Shown in pieces: positions 51,462-57,476 of a DNA stretch of 57,476 nucleotides (position 1 is its first letter; every line of letters starts with the position of its first letter). The notes under the pieces were generated by a model. The model was not told the origin of the DNA. It saw only the letters and a program-made list of their open reading frames with translations, and did not search any database. The position numbers and the translations under genes were made by a program. The DNA comes from Bacteroidales bacterium. Lineage in GTDB: Bacteria; Bacteroidota; Bacteroidia; Bacteroidales; UBA932. Location of the stretch: the NCBI GenBank assembly GCA_017938925.1, contig JAGBAO010000015.1:1-57476 (forward strand). Direction: 5' to 3'.

Positions 51462-51517
51462 CATATGAATTTACACCCGACTTGTCTCCTGTCATGCCGA
51501 GTGGTGTCGAGACATCT

Positions 51518-52771
51518 TTACTCTCCGAACAGATAGCGGTGCTGCTCAGGGGTGAGGGTGTCGATCTCGCAGCCCCAGTAGGTGAGCTTGCGGCGCGCAA
51601 CCTCCTGATCGATTTCCAGAGGCACGTCGTTCACCATCTTTCCCGGTTCGCGGCTGATCCTGTCGCGGTTTTCCACAAGATATTTCGCACTGAGCGCCTG
51701 GATGGCAAATGACATGTCCATGATTTCTGCAGGGTGTCCGTCACCTGCTGCGAGATTCACAAGACGGCCTTCTGCAATCACATATATCCTGTTGCCGTTC
51801 TCAAGAGTATATCCTATGATATTCCTGCGGGCCGGCTTGACCTCCTTCGCGATCTCGCGGAGTCCCGCTACATCCACCTCGCAATCGAAGTGACCTGCAT
51901 TGCAGCAGATCGCTCCATCCTTCATCTTCATGAAATGGTCCCTGGTTATCACTGCGTCGCAGCCGGTCACAGTCACGAAGATATCTCCGACCTGCGCTGC
52001 CTGCTCCATCTTCATCACCTTGAAGCCGTCCATCACAGCCTCCATAGCCTTGATAGGATCCACCTCGGTCACGATAACCTCTGCGCCCAGACCCTTGGCA
52101 CGCATCGCCACTCCCTTTCCGCACCAGCCATATCCGGCAACTACGACATTCTTGCCTGCCACGATGAGGTTCGTCGTGCGGTTGATTCCGTCCCATACCG
52201 ACTGGCCTGTGCCGTAACGGTTGTCAAACAGGTGCTTGCAGTCAGCATTGTTGACAAGCATCATCGGGAACTGCAGGGCGCCCGCCTTGTTGAGCTGAAC
52301 CAGGCGAAGGATTCCTGTCGTGGTCTCCTCACAGCCTCCGATCACGCCGGGGATCAGATCCTTATACTCCGTATGCATCAGGTTCACCAGGTCGCCGCCA
52401 TCGTCTATGATGATGTTCGGCCCCACTTCCAGAACCCTTCTGATGTGCTCCTCATACTCCTGAGGCGTAGCGTCATACCACGCGAACACATTCAGGCCGG
52501 CCTTCACGAGGGCTGCCGCAACGTCGTCCTGAGTCGAAAGAGGGTTGCTTCCCGTCACATACATCTCGGCTCCACCAGCAGCGAGAACCTCGCAGAGGTA
52601 TGCTGTCTTGGCCTCAAGATGCACCGAAAGAGCCACCTTGAGTCCCTTGAAAGGGAGAGTGGCCTTGAACTCCTCTTCCAGTCCGTTGAGAAGAGGCATA
52701 TGATGTCTTACCCAGTCTATTTTCAGCCTGCCGTCCTGCCAAAGCTGAGGATCTCTGATTTCGCTTGCCAT
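51518..52771 (-). CDS. ahcY: Adenosylhomocysteinase, short form
   Basis: This 417-residue NAD-dependent enzyme splits S-adenosylhomocysteine into adenosine and homocysteine, completing the methyl cycle. Family motifs are 'ALSVHLEAKTAYL', 'GGCEETTTGILRL', 'LVNNADCKHLFDNRYGTGQS' (catalytic Lys/Asp), the NAD-binding 'VVAGYGWCGKGVA' and 'CNAGHFDCEVDV'. It ends 'LTPEQHRYLFGE' and lacks both the C-terminal K-P-x-H-Y-R-Y tail and the internal 40-residue insert of the long form. The Bacteroidales enzymes I know are about 470 residues, so this short, Thermotoga/Clostridia-like type may reflect lineage difference or transfer. Confidence 0.93.
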   Translation of the reverse strand: MASEIRDPQLWQDGRLKIDWVRHHMPLLNGLEEEFKATLPFKGLKVALSVHLEAKTAYLCEVLAAGGAEMYVTGSNPLSTQDDVAAALVKAGLNVFAWYDATPQEYEEHIRRVLEVGPNIIIDDGGDLVNLMHTEYKDLIPGVIGGCEETTTGILRLVQLNKAGALQFPMMLVNNADCKHLFDNRYGTGQSVWDGINRTTNLIVAGKNVVVAGYGWCGKGVAMRAKGLGAEVIVTEVDPIKAMEAVMDGFKVMKMEQAAQVGDIFVTVTGCDAVITRDHFMKMKDGAICCNAGHFDCEVDVAGLREIAKEVKPARRNIIGYTLENGNRIYVIAEGRLVNLAAGDGHPAEIMDMSFAIQALSAKYLVENRDRISREPGKMVNDVPLEIDQEVARRKLTYWGCEIDTLTPEQHRYLFGE

Positions 52772-52795
52772 ATATCAGTCTTTTATAATCGGCCG

Positions 52796-52803
52796 CAAAG
52801 ATA
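52796..52803 (-). promoter_or_regulatory. ahcY -7 box
   Basis: TATCTTTG on the minus strand fits TAnnTTTG exactly, 25-32 bp before the ATG. CTG at 20 nt upstream (52824-52826) may serve as a weak -33 element. Confidence 0.5.
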
Positions 52804-52950
52804 GTCTTTTTATTGTTGAAAATCAGCAGAATCAGATATGATAAAATTTATTTTAGTCTGAATAAAAAATTTTTTAGTCACAGATTTTCGTCACATTTTT
52901 CTCTTTTTATATCTGCCCTTCCCAAAATCACCATACCTTAAGAGCAAAAT

Positions 52951-52982
52951 GTTTGACCACAGAAAAGGGAGGTTTGACCACA
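52951..52982 (+). repeat. Direct repeat upstream of the fabG promoter
   Basis: GTTTGACCACA occurs at 52951-52961 and 52972-52982, exactly 21 bp apart, which is two helical turns. It ends 36 bp before the -33 TTG of fabG, a position suited to an activator site. Confidence 0.5.
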
Positions 52983-53018
52983 TCGGTCCGGTTTTGGCCA
53001 ATCTTGGGGTGAAATATT

Positions 53019-53048
53019 TTGGTATTCTGAGGCAGAAGGGTAATTTTG
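53019..53048 (+). promoter_or_regulatory. fabG-comF promoter
   Basis: TTG (53019-53021), 19 nt, TAATTTTG (53041-53048): a perfect consensus. Transcription should begin near 53054, leaving a leader of only about 11 nt before the ATG at 53065. Confidence 0.7.
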
Positions 53049-53064
53049 CAGGAGATAAAGACAT

Positions 53065-53817
53065 ATGGATATGGGACTTTTGACAGGAAAAGTGGCTCTC
53101 GTGACGGGGGCGACAAGGGGAATCGGAAGGGCGATCGCCCTGAGGTTCGCAGCGGAAGGCGCTGACGTAGCCTTCACATACAGGTCACAGCATGAAGCGG
53201 CCCAGGCTCTGGTCAGCGAGATCGAGGCCATGGGAGTGCGCGCAAAGGCATATACATCAGACGCAGCCGACTTCAACATGGCTCACGAAGTGGTGGATGA
53301 CGTCAAGGCGACATTCGGACATATAGACATATTGGTGAACAACGCCGGCATCACAAAGGACGGACTGATGATGAGGATGGACGAGGCGCAGTGGGACGCT
53401 GTGATCGACACCAATCTTAAATCCGCCTTCAACTTCATCCATGCATGCACTCCGGTCATGGCACGCCAGCGCGGAGGCAGCATAATAAACATGTCGTCCG
53501 TAGTGGGAGTGTCCGGAAATGCCGGGCAGTGCAACTACTCCGCTTCCAAGGCCGGACTAATAGGACTGACCAAGTCCATCGCCAAGGAAATGGGACCTCG
53601 CGGGATCCGTGCAAACTGCATAGCACCGGGCTTCATTGCAACTGACATGACCGGAGCCCTTCCGGAAGACATCCGCAAGGAATGGGAGAAGCAGATCCCG
53701 ATGAGACGCGGCGGCACGCCGGAGGACGTGGCCGGAGTGGCGGTGTTCCTTGCCAGCGACCTTGCCGGCTATGTGACAGGACAGGTAATCAGCTGCTGCG
53801 GAGGAATGGGCTGCTGA
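53065..53817 (+). CDS. fabG: 3-oxoacyl-[acyl-carrier-protein] reductase
   Basis: This 250-residue short-chain dehydrogenase reduces 3-oxoacyl-ACP with NADPH in fatty acid elongation. The cofactor motif 'VTGATRGIGRAIAL' is at about 12-25, 'NNAGITKDGLMMRM' at 92-105, the catalytic Ser in 'INMSSVVGVSGN' and Tyr-X3-Lys in 'CNYSASKAGLIG'. 'ITKDGLMMRM' and 'IAPGFIATDM' are FabG-like rather than those of other SDRs. The C-terminus 'TGQVISCCGGMGC' ends in Cys where most FabG have '.V.GGM.M'. comF follows 24 nt later and is probably co-transcribed. Confidence 0.92.
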   Translation: MDMGLLTGKVALVTGATRGIGRAIALRFAAEGADVAFTYRSQHEAAQALVSEIEAMGVRAKAYTSDAADFNMAHEVVDDVKATFGHIDILVNNAGITKDGLMMRMDEAQWDAVIDTNLKSAFNFIHACTPVMARQRGGSIINMSSVVGVSGNAGQCNYSASKAGLIGLTKSIAKEMGPRGIRANCIAPGFIATDMTGALPEDIRKEWEKQIPMRRGGTPEDVAGVAVFLASDLAGYVTGQVISCCGGMGC

Positions 53818-53841
53818 TTTTCATAAACATCCGGACTGATA

Positions 53842-54627
53842 ATGGTCCAGGCAGATGTGAGGGAGATGAGAGAGATAATTACAGAAGGATTGAGAGCGGC
53901 GGCTGATGTGATACTGCCCAGGACCTGCACGGTCTGCGGAACAAGACTGAATCTTAACGAGAGGCATCTCTGTCTGCAGTGCATGGCGGAGCTGCCTCTG
54001 ACTCATTTCTGGGAGAGGTCCCACAATCCGATGGCAGACCGCCTGAACCTTCTGATCGAACGAGGAGTGGATTCCTGTCTCACCGAGGGCAGGCTGGAAA
54101 GATATGCCTTCGCAGCAGCACTCTTCTTCTATGACGGAGAAGGAGACTATCGCAGAATTCCCCATCAGCTGAAATATCACGGCAACCTAAGCCTCGGCCG
54201 CCATTTCGGACGAATGCTGGGCGTCCGGCTCAAGCGTTCGGAGTGCTTCAAGGATGTGGATGCAGTGATCCCTGTTCCCCTGCACTGGAGCCGCCGCTGG
54301 AAAAGAGGCTATAACCAGGCTGAAGTCATCGCAGAGGAGGTCGCATGCGAACTGGGGGTCTTCATGCGCACCGACATTCTCAGCCGCCGCAGACGCACCC
54401 GCACCCAGACCAAGGTCTCCCCCGAGCAAAAGGCCGCCAACGTGAAAGGCGCATTCGAAGCTGACAAAGCACGCGCACAGGAAGACGGATATCGCCACAT
54501 CCTCCTGGTGGACGACGTCTTCACCACCGGTTCCACCCTCCACAACTGTTTCCTGGCCCTGCGCGCCGTCCTGCCCGTTTCCGTCCGCATCAGTGTGGCC
54601 ACCCTGGGGTTTGTGGGAGGGGCGTAG
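53842..54627 (+). CDS. ComF family phosphoribosyltransferase-like protein
   Basis: This is a 261-residue protein. An N-terminal zinc-binding part ('LPRTCTVCGTRLNLNERHLC' and 'CLQCM') is followed by the ComF body: 'YRRIPHQLKYHGNLSLGRHF', 'AVIPVPLHWSRRWKRGYNQA' and 'RRTRTQTKVSPEQKAANVKG'. It ends with the phosphoribosyltransferase PRPP loop 'ILLVDDVFTTGSTL'. ComF/GntX proteins are needed for DNA uptake in some bacteria and act in the cytoplasm. Here no other competence gene is nearby, and the gene is paired with fabG 24 nt upstream. Confidence 0.9.
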   Translation: MVQADVREMREIITEGLRAAADVILPRTCTVCGTRLNLNERHLCLQCMAELPLTHFWERSHNPMADRLNLLIERGVDSCLTEGRLERYAFAAALFFYDGEGDYRRIPHQLKYHGNLSLGRHFGRMLGVRLKRSECFKDVDAVIPVPLHWSRRWKRGYNQAEVIAEEVACELGVFMRTDILSRRRRTRTQTKVSPEQKAANVKGAFEADKARAQEDGYRHILLVDDVFTTGSTLHNCFLALRAVLPVSVRISVATLGFVGGA

Positions 54628-54827
54628 GCGCCAGATGCATATATTATAGAAATTTACTGCATCATTATTGCATATTCCAATTATACCGTTGAATGGATGG
54701 TGCATTGCACTTTTTTGTGGCGGTATGATTCATGCATTGCATAAATAGGGGTGGATTGGGGCGTGATTCCGAAGAAATGTCTAAATTTGAAGAGTGGTTG
54801 AATATTGATCTCTAAATTAAGGATATT

Positions 54828-55631
54828 ATGAACTATTTATTGATTCTTCTTGCCGTTTCGATGGCAGTTTCAGGACTGGGATGGATCTATTTCATCTATT
54901 TCTTCAGCATCGGTTATGGATTTGGTGTGTCGGCACTGGCAGTGGCCATTGCTGCACTTTTCTGGGATGTGCTGACGGTTCCGACCGCTCTTCTCTGCGC
55001 CGTGATGTTCATTTTCGGATGCAGACTCGGGCTTTACCTTCTTACCCGTGAGAAAAGGTCTCCGGAATATAAGAAGATTCTCTACGGACCTGATGCAGCG
55101 AAGAAGAAACCGCTGTTTGTGGTGATCACCGTGTGGATTTTCTGCGCATTGCTCTATGTCGGTCAGGTCAGCCCTGTGGCATTTTTCCTTGCTAACAAGG
55201 CTTCTGGAGCTCCGGTGAATGAAGTGTGGGCATGGGTGGGAGCCTGTCTGATGGCTTCCGGTGTCATTCTTGAAAGCGTTGCGGACGCACAGAAAAAGGC
55301 CGCCAAGAAGATAAACAAGCACAGATTCGTGGACACTGGAGTGTACAGGCTGGTTCGCTGCCCGAATTATCTTGGCGAGCTCGTGATCTGGACCGGATCA
55401 TTCATCGTCTGCTTCGGAGCATGCTGTACAGTATGGCAGTGGGTCATCGCAGCAATCGGCTACATCGGAATCGTATATGTGATGTTCAGCGGAGCACGCA
55501 GACTTGAAATCCGCCAGAACGGAGCCTACGGACAGGATCCTGAGTATCAGGCATATATAAAGAAAACCCCTATCCTTCTTCCATTCGTTCCTATCTACAG
55601 TGTGGAGAAACATAAATGGTTGCAGGCTTAA
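54828..55631 (+). CDS. DUF1295 membrane protein (ICMT / steroid reductase fold)
   Basis: This 267-residue integral membrane protein has six or seven helices. The C-terminal half carries the isoprenylcysteine methyltransferase / DUF1295 signature: 'RFVDTGVYRLVRCPNYLGEL' (about 165-184), then 'VIWTGSFIVCFGA', 'MFSGARRLEIRQNGAYGQDP' and 'EYQAYIKKTPILLPFVP'. Enzymes of this fold are membrane methyltransferases or NADPH-dependent reductases. The R-C-P-N-Y motif fits DUF1295; the substrate is unknown. It stands alone after a 200-bp gap with no gene. A REP-A copy lies 44 bp beyond the stop. Confidence 0.85.
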   Translation: MNYLLILLAVSMAVSGLGWIYFIYFFSIGYGFGVSALAVAIAALFWDVLTVPTALLCAVMFIFGCRLGLYLLTREKRSPEYKKILYGPDAAKKKPLFVVITVWIFCALLYVGQVSPVAFFLANKASGAPVNEVWAWVGACLMASGVILESVADAQKKAAKKINKHRFVDTGVYRLVRCPNYLGELVIWTGSFIVCFGACCTVWQWVIAAIGYIGIVYVMFSGARRLEIRQNGAYGQDPEYQAYIKKTPILLPFVPIYSVEKHKWLQA

Positions 55632-55674
55632 ACCATTTCACCCAACTATTTGAAGTTGAAATAATTACGCAATT

Positions 55675-55700
55675 GTCCTGCCTTCCTCGGAACGCAGGAC
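55675..55700 (+). repeat. REP-A palindrome, copy 5
   Basis: GTCCTGC (55675-55681) and GCAGGAC (55694-55700) are extended by CAATT and AATTG into a 12-bp stem. The centre begins CTTCCTC as in the other forward copies. It is 46 kb from the RAYT-A cluster and lies downstream of the DUF1295 gene. Confidence 0.75.
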
Positions 55701-55748
55701 AATTGGTTAATGTACTGGGTTTCAACCTGTTAAGCGCTTCAATTGACA

Positions 55749-56012
55749 TTAAGGCCTGACAGAAATCCTTTCTGAAGGGATGAAATAGAAACGATGGATG
55801 TCGAAGGCTGTTTCCCGGTCGGCTGCGATTATTACATCCGAGTGTCTCAGAGCCCATTTCAGCCAGTGATGGCGGATGTGCCTCTGGAACCAGTTGAAGC
55901 CGTGTTTCGGATTCTTCAGAAACTCCAGGTCATCGACTTCCAGCACTACCCGGCCGGTTTTCGGGTCTTCATATCTTCTCAATGTCTCAAAACTCAGCAT
56001 ATTCGGCTTCAT
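55749..56012 (-). CDS. Small glycosyltransferase-like (GT4 N-terminal segment) protein
   Basis: The ATG at 56012 gives 87 residues. 'VVLEVDDLEFLKNPKHGFNW' and 'WALRHSDVIIAADRETAFDI' plus 'HRFYFIPSERISVRP' follow the pattern of the middle of GT4 glycosyltransferases, where the motif reads roughly ADxIIAxSxxTxxDLxRxYxIPxExIxVxP. The signal-free start and the stop right after this motif mean that no nucleotide-sugar-binding half exists. A TAAATTTG box at 56030-56037 lies 18 bp before the ATG, arguing for an expressed small gene rather than random debris. Either a conserved small family or a truncated transferase is possible. Confidence 0.5.
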   Translation of the reverse strand: MKPNMLSFETLRRYEDPKTGRVVLEVDDLEFLKNPKHGFNWFQRHIRHHWLKWALRHSDVIIAADRETAFDIHRFYFIPSERISVRP

Positions 56013-56029
56013 AGGGATGATTCGGACGG

Positions 56030-56037
56030 CAAATTTA
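56030..56037 (-). promoter_or_regulatory. -7 box of the small GT-like gene
   Basis: TAAATTTG on the minus strand matches TAnnTTTG, 18-25 bp from the ATG at 56012. No -33 TTG is found. It is divergent from and close to the PAP2 promoter. Confidence 0.4.
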
Positions 56038-56042
56038 TAAAT

Positions 56043-56073
56043 TTTGAATGAATTATATAATTCCATAATTTTG
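56043..56073 (+). promoter_or_regulatory. PAP2 gene promoter
   Basis: TTTG (56043-56046), 19 nt, TAATTTTG (56066-56073): a perfect consensus. Start near 56080, leader about 12 nt before the ATG at 56092. Confidence 0.75.
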
Positions 56074-56091
56074 CAGCCTGATCAGACTCTT

Positions 56092-57192
56092 ATGAATAAA
56101 TTCGTCATATATATTTCATTGGCACTTACTTTCATGCTCTCAGCTGCCTGGGCAGCTGACGCTCAGATTGCGACGAGCATGAGATCTTTGGACGATTTCA
56201 CCATAGACACAGACATCCACAGCCTTAGAAATGCAGCTGTTCCTGCTTTTCATTACAGCTTTGACGACTACACACAGTTTGCTCCAGCCGCCTTGGTTTT
56301 GGGTCTAAAGTCCTGCGGATATGAAAGTCGCACAAAATGGGGAGGCATGATAGTCTCGGATGCGTTCTCACTGGGAATTCTCAGCGCTGCTACATATGGG
56401 TTAAAATATACGGTGAAACGTATGAGACCGGACTGCAGCGAACGGACCTCATTTCCGTCGGGACACTCTGGAAGGGCATTTGCTGCAGCAGCCGTTCTGG
56501 ACAAGGAATACGGATGGAGAAGCCCGTGGTTCAGCATCGGAGGATATACGGTGGCAGCAGTGACAGGTGTATCCCGAATTCTTAACGACAGACATTGGAT
56601 GAGCGATGTTGTTGCCGGTGCAGCTCTTGGTGTTGGCTCCGTGCATCTGGGTTATTATCTTGCCGACCTTATCTTCAAGGGCAAGCACCTTTATGACGGA
56701 TATGAAAAGCCTGTCTTTGAATATGACCCCGGGCAGAAGCACTATGTGGCTGAACTGCTTTTTGCCAGGAGATTCATTCTCGGCTCTGAAAGCCAGAAGA
56801 ATGCTGGTGCCCTTCCTTTCCGTGGCAGTCTTGCCGGCTTACAGACAGACATCCCGATGATTCCAGGGACAGGTGTAACAGGTCGGTTTACAGCCAGTTC
56901 AATGACATATAAGGATGAGCACACCTCAGTGCTGTACTCGGCCACTGTCGGAGGATACTGGAACTTCCCGTTTGCCCGCAGATTCGAGCTCCAGACCAGA
57001 GCGGGAGTCGGATATGCCGGAATGAGAGGAGAAAGTGGAATGGATCTCACAGCAGGAGCCGGTCTGAGTTTCATGCTGGACAATAACTTCAAGATCAAGG
57101 CGCTGGCAGAATATGACTCCATCGGGCTTCTCCCGTCCACACCGTGGATCCACAGTTTCCTGATCGGATATTCAGTGTCCTGGTTCTGGTAG
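56092..57192 (+). CDS. PAP2 phosphatase with C-terminal outer-membrane barrel
   Basis: The ATG at 56092 gives 366 residues with a signal peptide (LALTFMLSAAWAADAQ); earlier codons lie upstream of the promoter -7 box. The PAP2 domain (about 50-205) has all three motifs: 'KYTVKRMRPD' (K-x6-R-P), 'SFPSGHSGRAFA' (P-S-G-H) and 'GVSRILNDRHWMSDVVAG' (S-R-x5-H-x3-D). The remaining 150 residues alternate in strands ('VLYSATVGGYWNFPF', 'LQTRAGVGYAGMRG', 'KIKALAEYDSIG') and end in 'YSVSWFW', an outer-membrane barrel-type end. It may dephosphorylate lipid phosphates (lipid A or undecaprenyl). The substrate is not determinable. Confidence 0.88.
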   Translation: MNKFVIYISLALTFMLSAAWAADAQIATSMRSLDDFTIDTDIHSLRNAAVPAFHYSFDDYTQFAPAALVLGLKSCGYESRTKWGGMIVSDAFSLGILSAATYGLKYTVKRMRPDCSERTSFPSGHSGRAFAAAAVLDKEYGWRSPWFSIGGYTVAAVTGVSRILNDRHWMSDVVAGAALGVGSVHLGYYLADLIFKGKHLYDGYEKPVFEYDPGQKHYVAELLFARRFILGSESQKNAGALPFRGSLAGLQTDIPMIPGTGVTGRFTASSMTYKDEHTSVLYSATVGGYWNFPFARRFELQTRAGVGYAGMRGESGMDLTAGAGLSFMLDNNFKIKALAEYDSIGLLPSTPWIHSFLIGYSVSWFW

Positions 57193-57200
57193 GAATTTGA

Positions 57201-57230
57201 TTGAATTTTCCAAAAATTAGACTATCTTTG
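57201..57230 (+). promoter_or_regulatory. tRNA-Leu promoter
   Basis: TTG (57201-57203), 19 nt, TATCTTTG (57223-57230): a perfect consensus, 10 bp before the first tRNA base. Confidence 0.75.
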
Positions 57231-57240
57231 CGTCCGGTTC

Positions 57241-57326
57241 GCCTTGGTGGTGGAATAGGTAGACACGCGGGACTTAAAATCCCGTGGCCAGAAATGGCCG
57301 TACGGGTTCGATTCCCGTCCGAGGCA
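57241..57326 (+). tRNA. tRNA-Leu (anticodon UAA)
   Basis: The acceptor arm GCCTTGG pairs with CCGAGGC (one G-U), with discriminator A at 57326. The anticodon stem CGGGA/TCCCG encloses the loop CTTAAAA with TAA at 57275-57277. The long variable arm GGCCAGAAATGGCC marks a class II tRNA, and the T-arm GGGTTCGATTCCC is canonical. CCA is not encoded (CAT follows). Its own promoter and terminator frame it. Confidence 0.96.
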
Positions 57327-57329
57327 CAT

Positions 57330-57375
57330 GAGGCTGACTAAAAAGTCTATATGACTGATTAGTCAGTCTCTTTTC
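57330..57375 (+). terminator. Terminator of tRNA-Leu
   Basis: GAGGCTGACTA (57330-57340) pairs with TAGTCAGTCTC (57360-57370), one G-U pair, and TTTTC follows: an intrinsic terminator. Confidence 0.8.
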
Positions 57376-57476
57376 TATATATATGGTTGCACCGGGAGGA
57401 TGATAGTGATTGCGGAGGACTCCGTTCGCTTCGCTCACTCCGGCCCCTCCCACAATCTACTTCGTCCCGCTATCGC
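57376..57476. other. Right-edge structured noncoding sequence
   Basis: GATTGCGGAGG (57408-57418) and CCTCCCACAATC (57446-57457) can pair with one bulge around a GC-rich middle with CCGTTCGCTTCGCTCAC. It is cut by the window edge and may be part of a repeat or another structured element. No gene is seen. Confidence 0.3.

Noticed and set aside
50466-51464. 332-codon open frame antisense to rodA
   Set aside because: RodA has clear SEDS motifs. The opposite frame is His/Glu-rich by complementarity to hydrophobic codons.
51734-52804. 356-codon open frame antisense to ahcY
   Set aside because: AhcY has complete catalytic and NAD motifs. The antisense product has no recognisable fold.

Overview
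The window is chromosomal DNA of a member of the Bacteroidales (phylum Bacteroidota), of moderate GC content by eye. Several features support this. Promoters have the form TTG-N19/20-TAnnTTTG rather than sigma70 boxes. There is a FimA/Mfa1-type fimbrillin operon with DUF3575 and DUF5119 partners. Two SurA-like foldases and an OstA-like protein follow guaB, and DUF3109, M16-like and TPR proteins typical of the order are present. Strong Shine-Dalgarno sequences are generally lacking. The genus cannot be fixed by eye.

Left part (1-10.6 kb): guaB leads a tightly packed minus-strand operon, guaB, PPIase lipoprotein, SurA-like PPIase, OstA-like protein, which ties purine synthesis to outer-membrane biogenesis. 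Next comes a REP-associated tyrosine transposase (RAYT-A) among four copies of a 26-bp palindrome (REP-A; a fifth copy lies at 55.7 kb), then a YhcC-like radical SAM protein and an NlpC/P60 endopeptidase.

Fimbrial island (10.6-21.1 kb, minus strand): DUF3575/OmpA-like protein, DUF5119 lipoprotein, four short fimbrillin-type lipoproteins and a 1211-residue tip-like protein that joins a fimbrillin-like N-terminus to a long glycine-rich beta-helix-like region and a Listeria-Bacteroides repeat. The proposed promoter has a run of eight G/C pairs inside its spacer, which predicts phase variation.

Second REP/RAYT unit (21.47-23.3 kb): RAYT-B lies between two 132-bp blocks, each with four REP-B half-sites in nearly identical geometry. 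A 9/10-bp minisatellite is also present. Near-identical copies of one terminator bound the whole unit.

Centre (23.3-37.4 kb): galE, hemW, a coiled-coil membrane protein, DUF3109, an M16-like protein without a zinc site, a TPR protein, a U32 protein, a three-gene cytoplasmic operon (unknown, Sel1-repeat, DUF1963) and an orphan lipoprotein.

Right part (37.5-57.5 kb): cell-wall and core genes. These are pbp1A-ddl-prmC, topA, an Lrp regulator, ispD, the rod-shape operon mreBCD-mrdA-rodA, a short-form ahcY, fabG-comF, a DUF1295 membrane protein, a small glycosyltransferase-like gene, a PAP2 phosphatase with a C-terminal barrel, and tRNA-Leu(UAA). The most unusual features are the homopolymer in the fimbrial promoter and the two unrelated REP/RAYT families.
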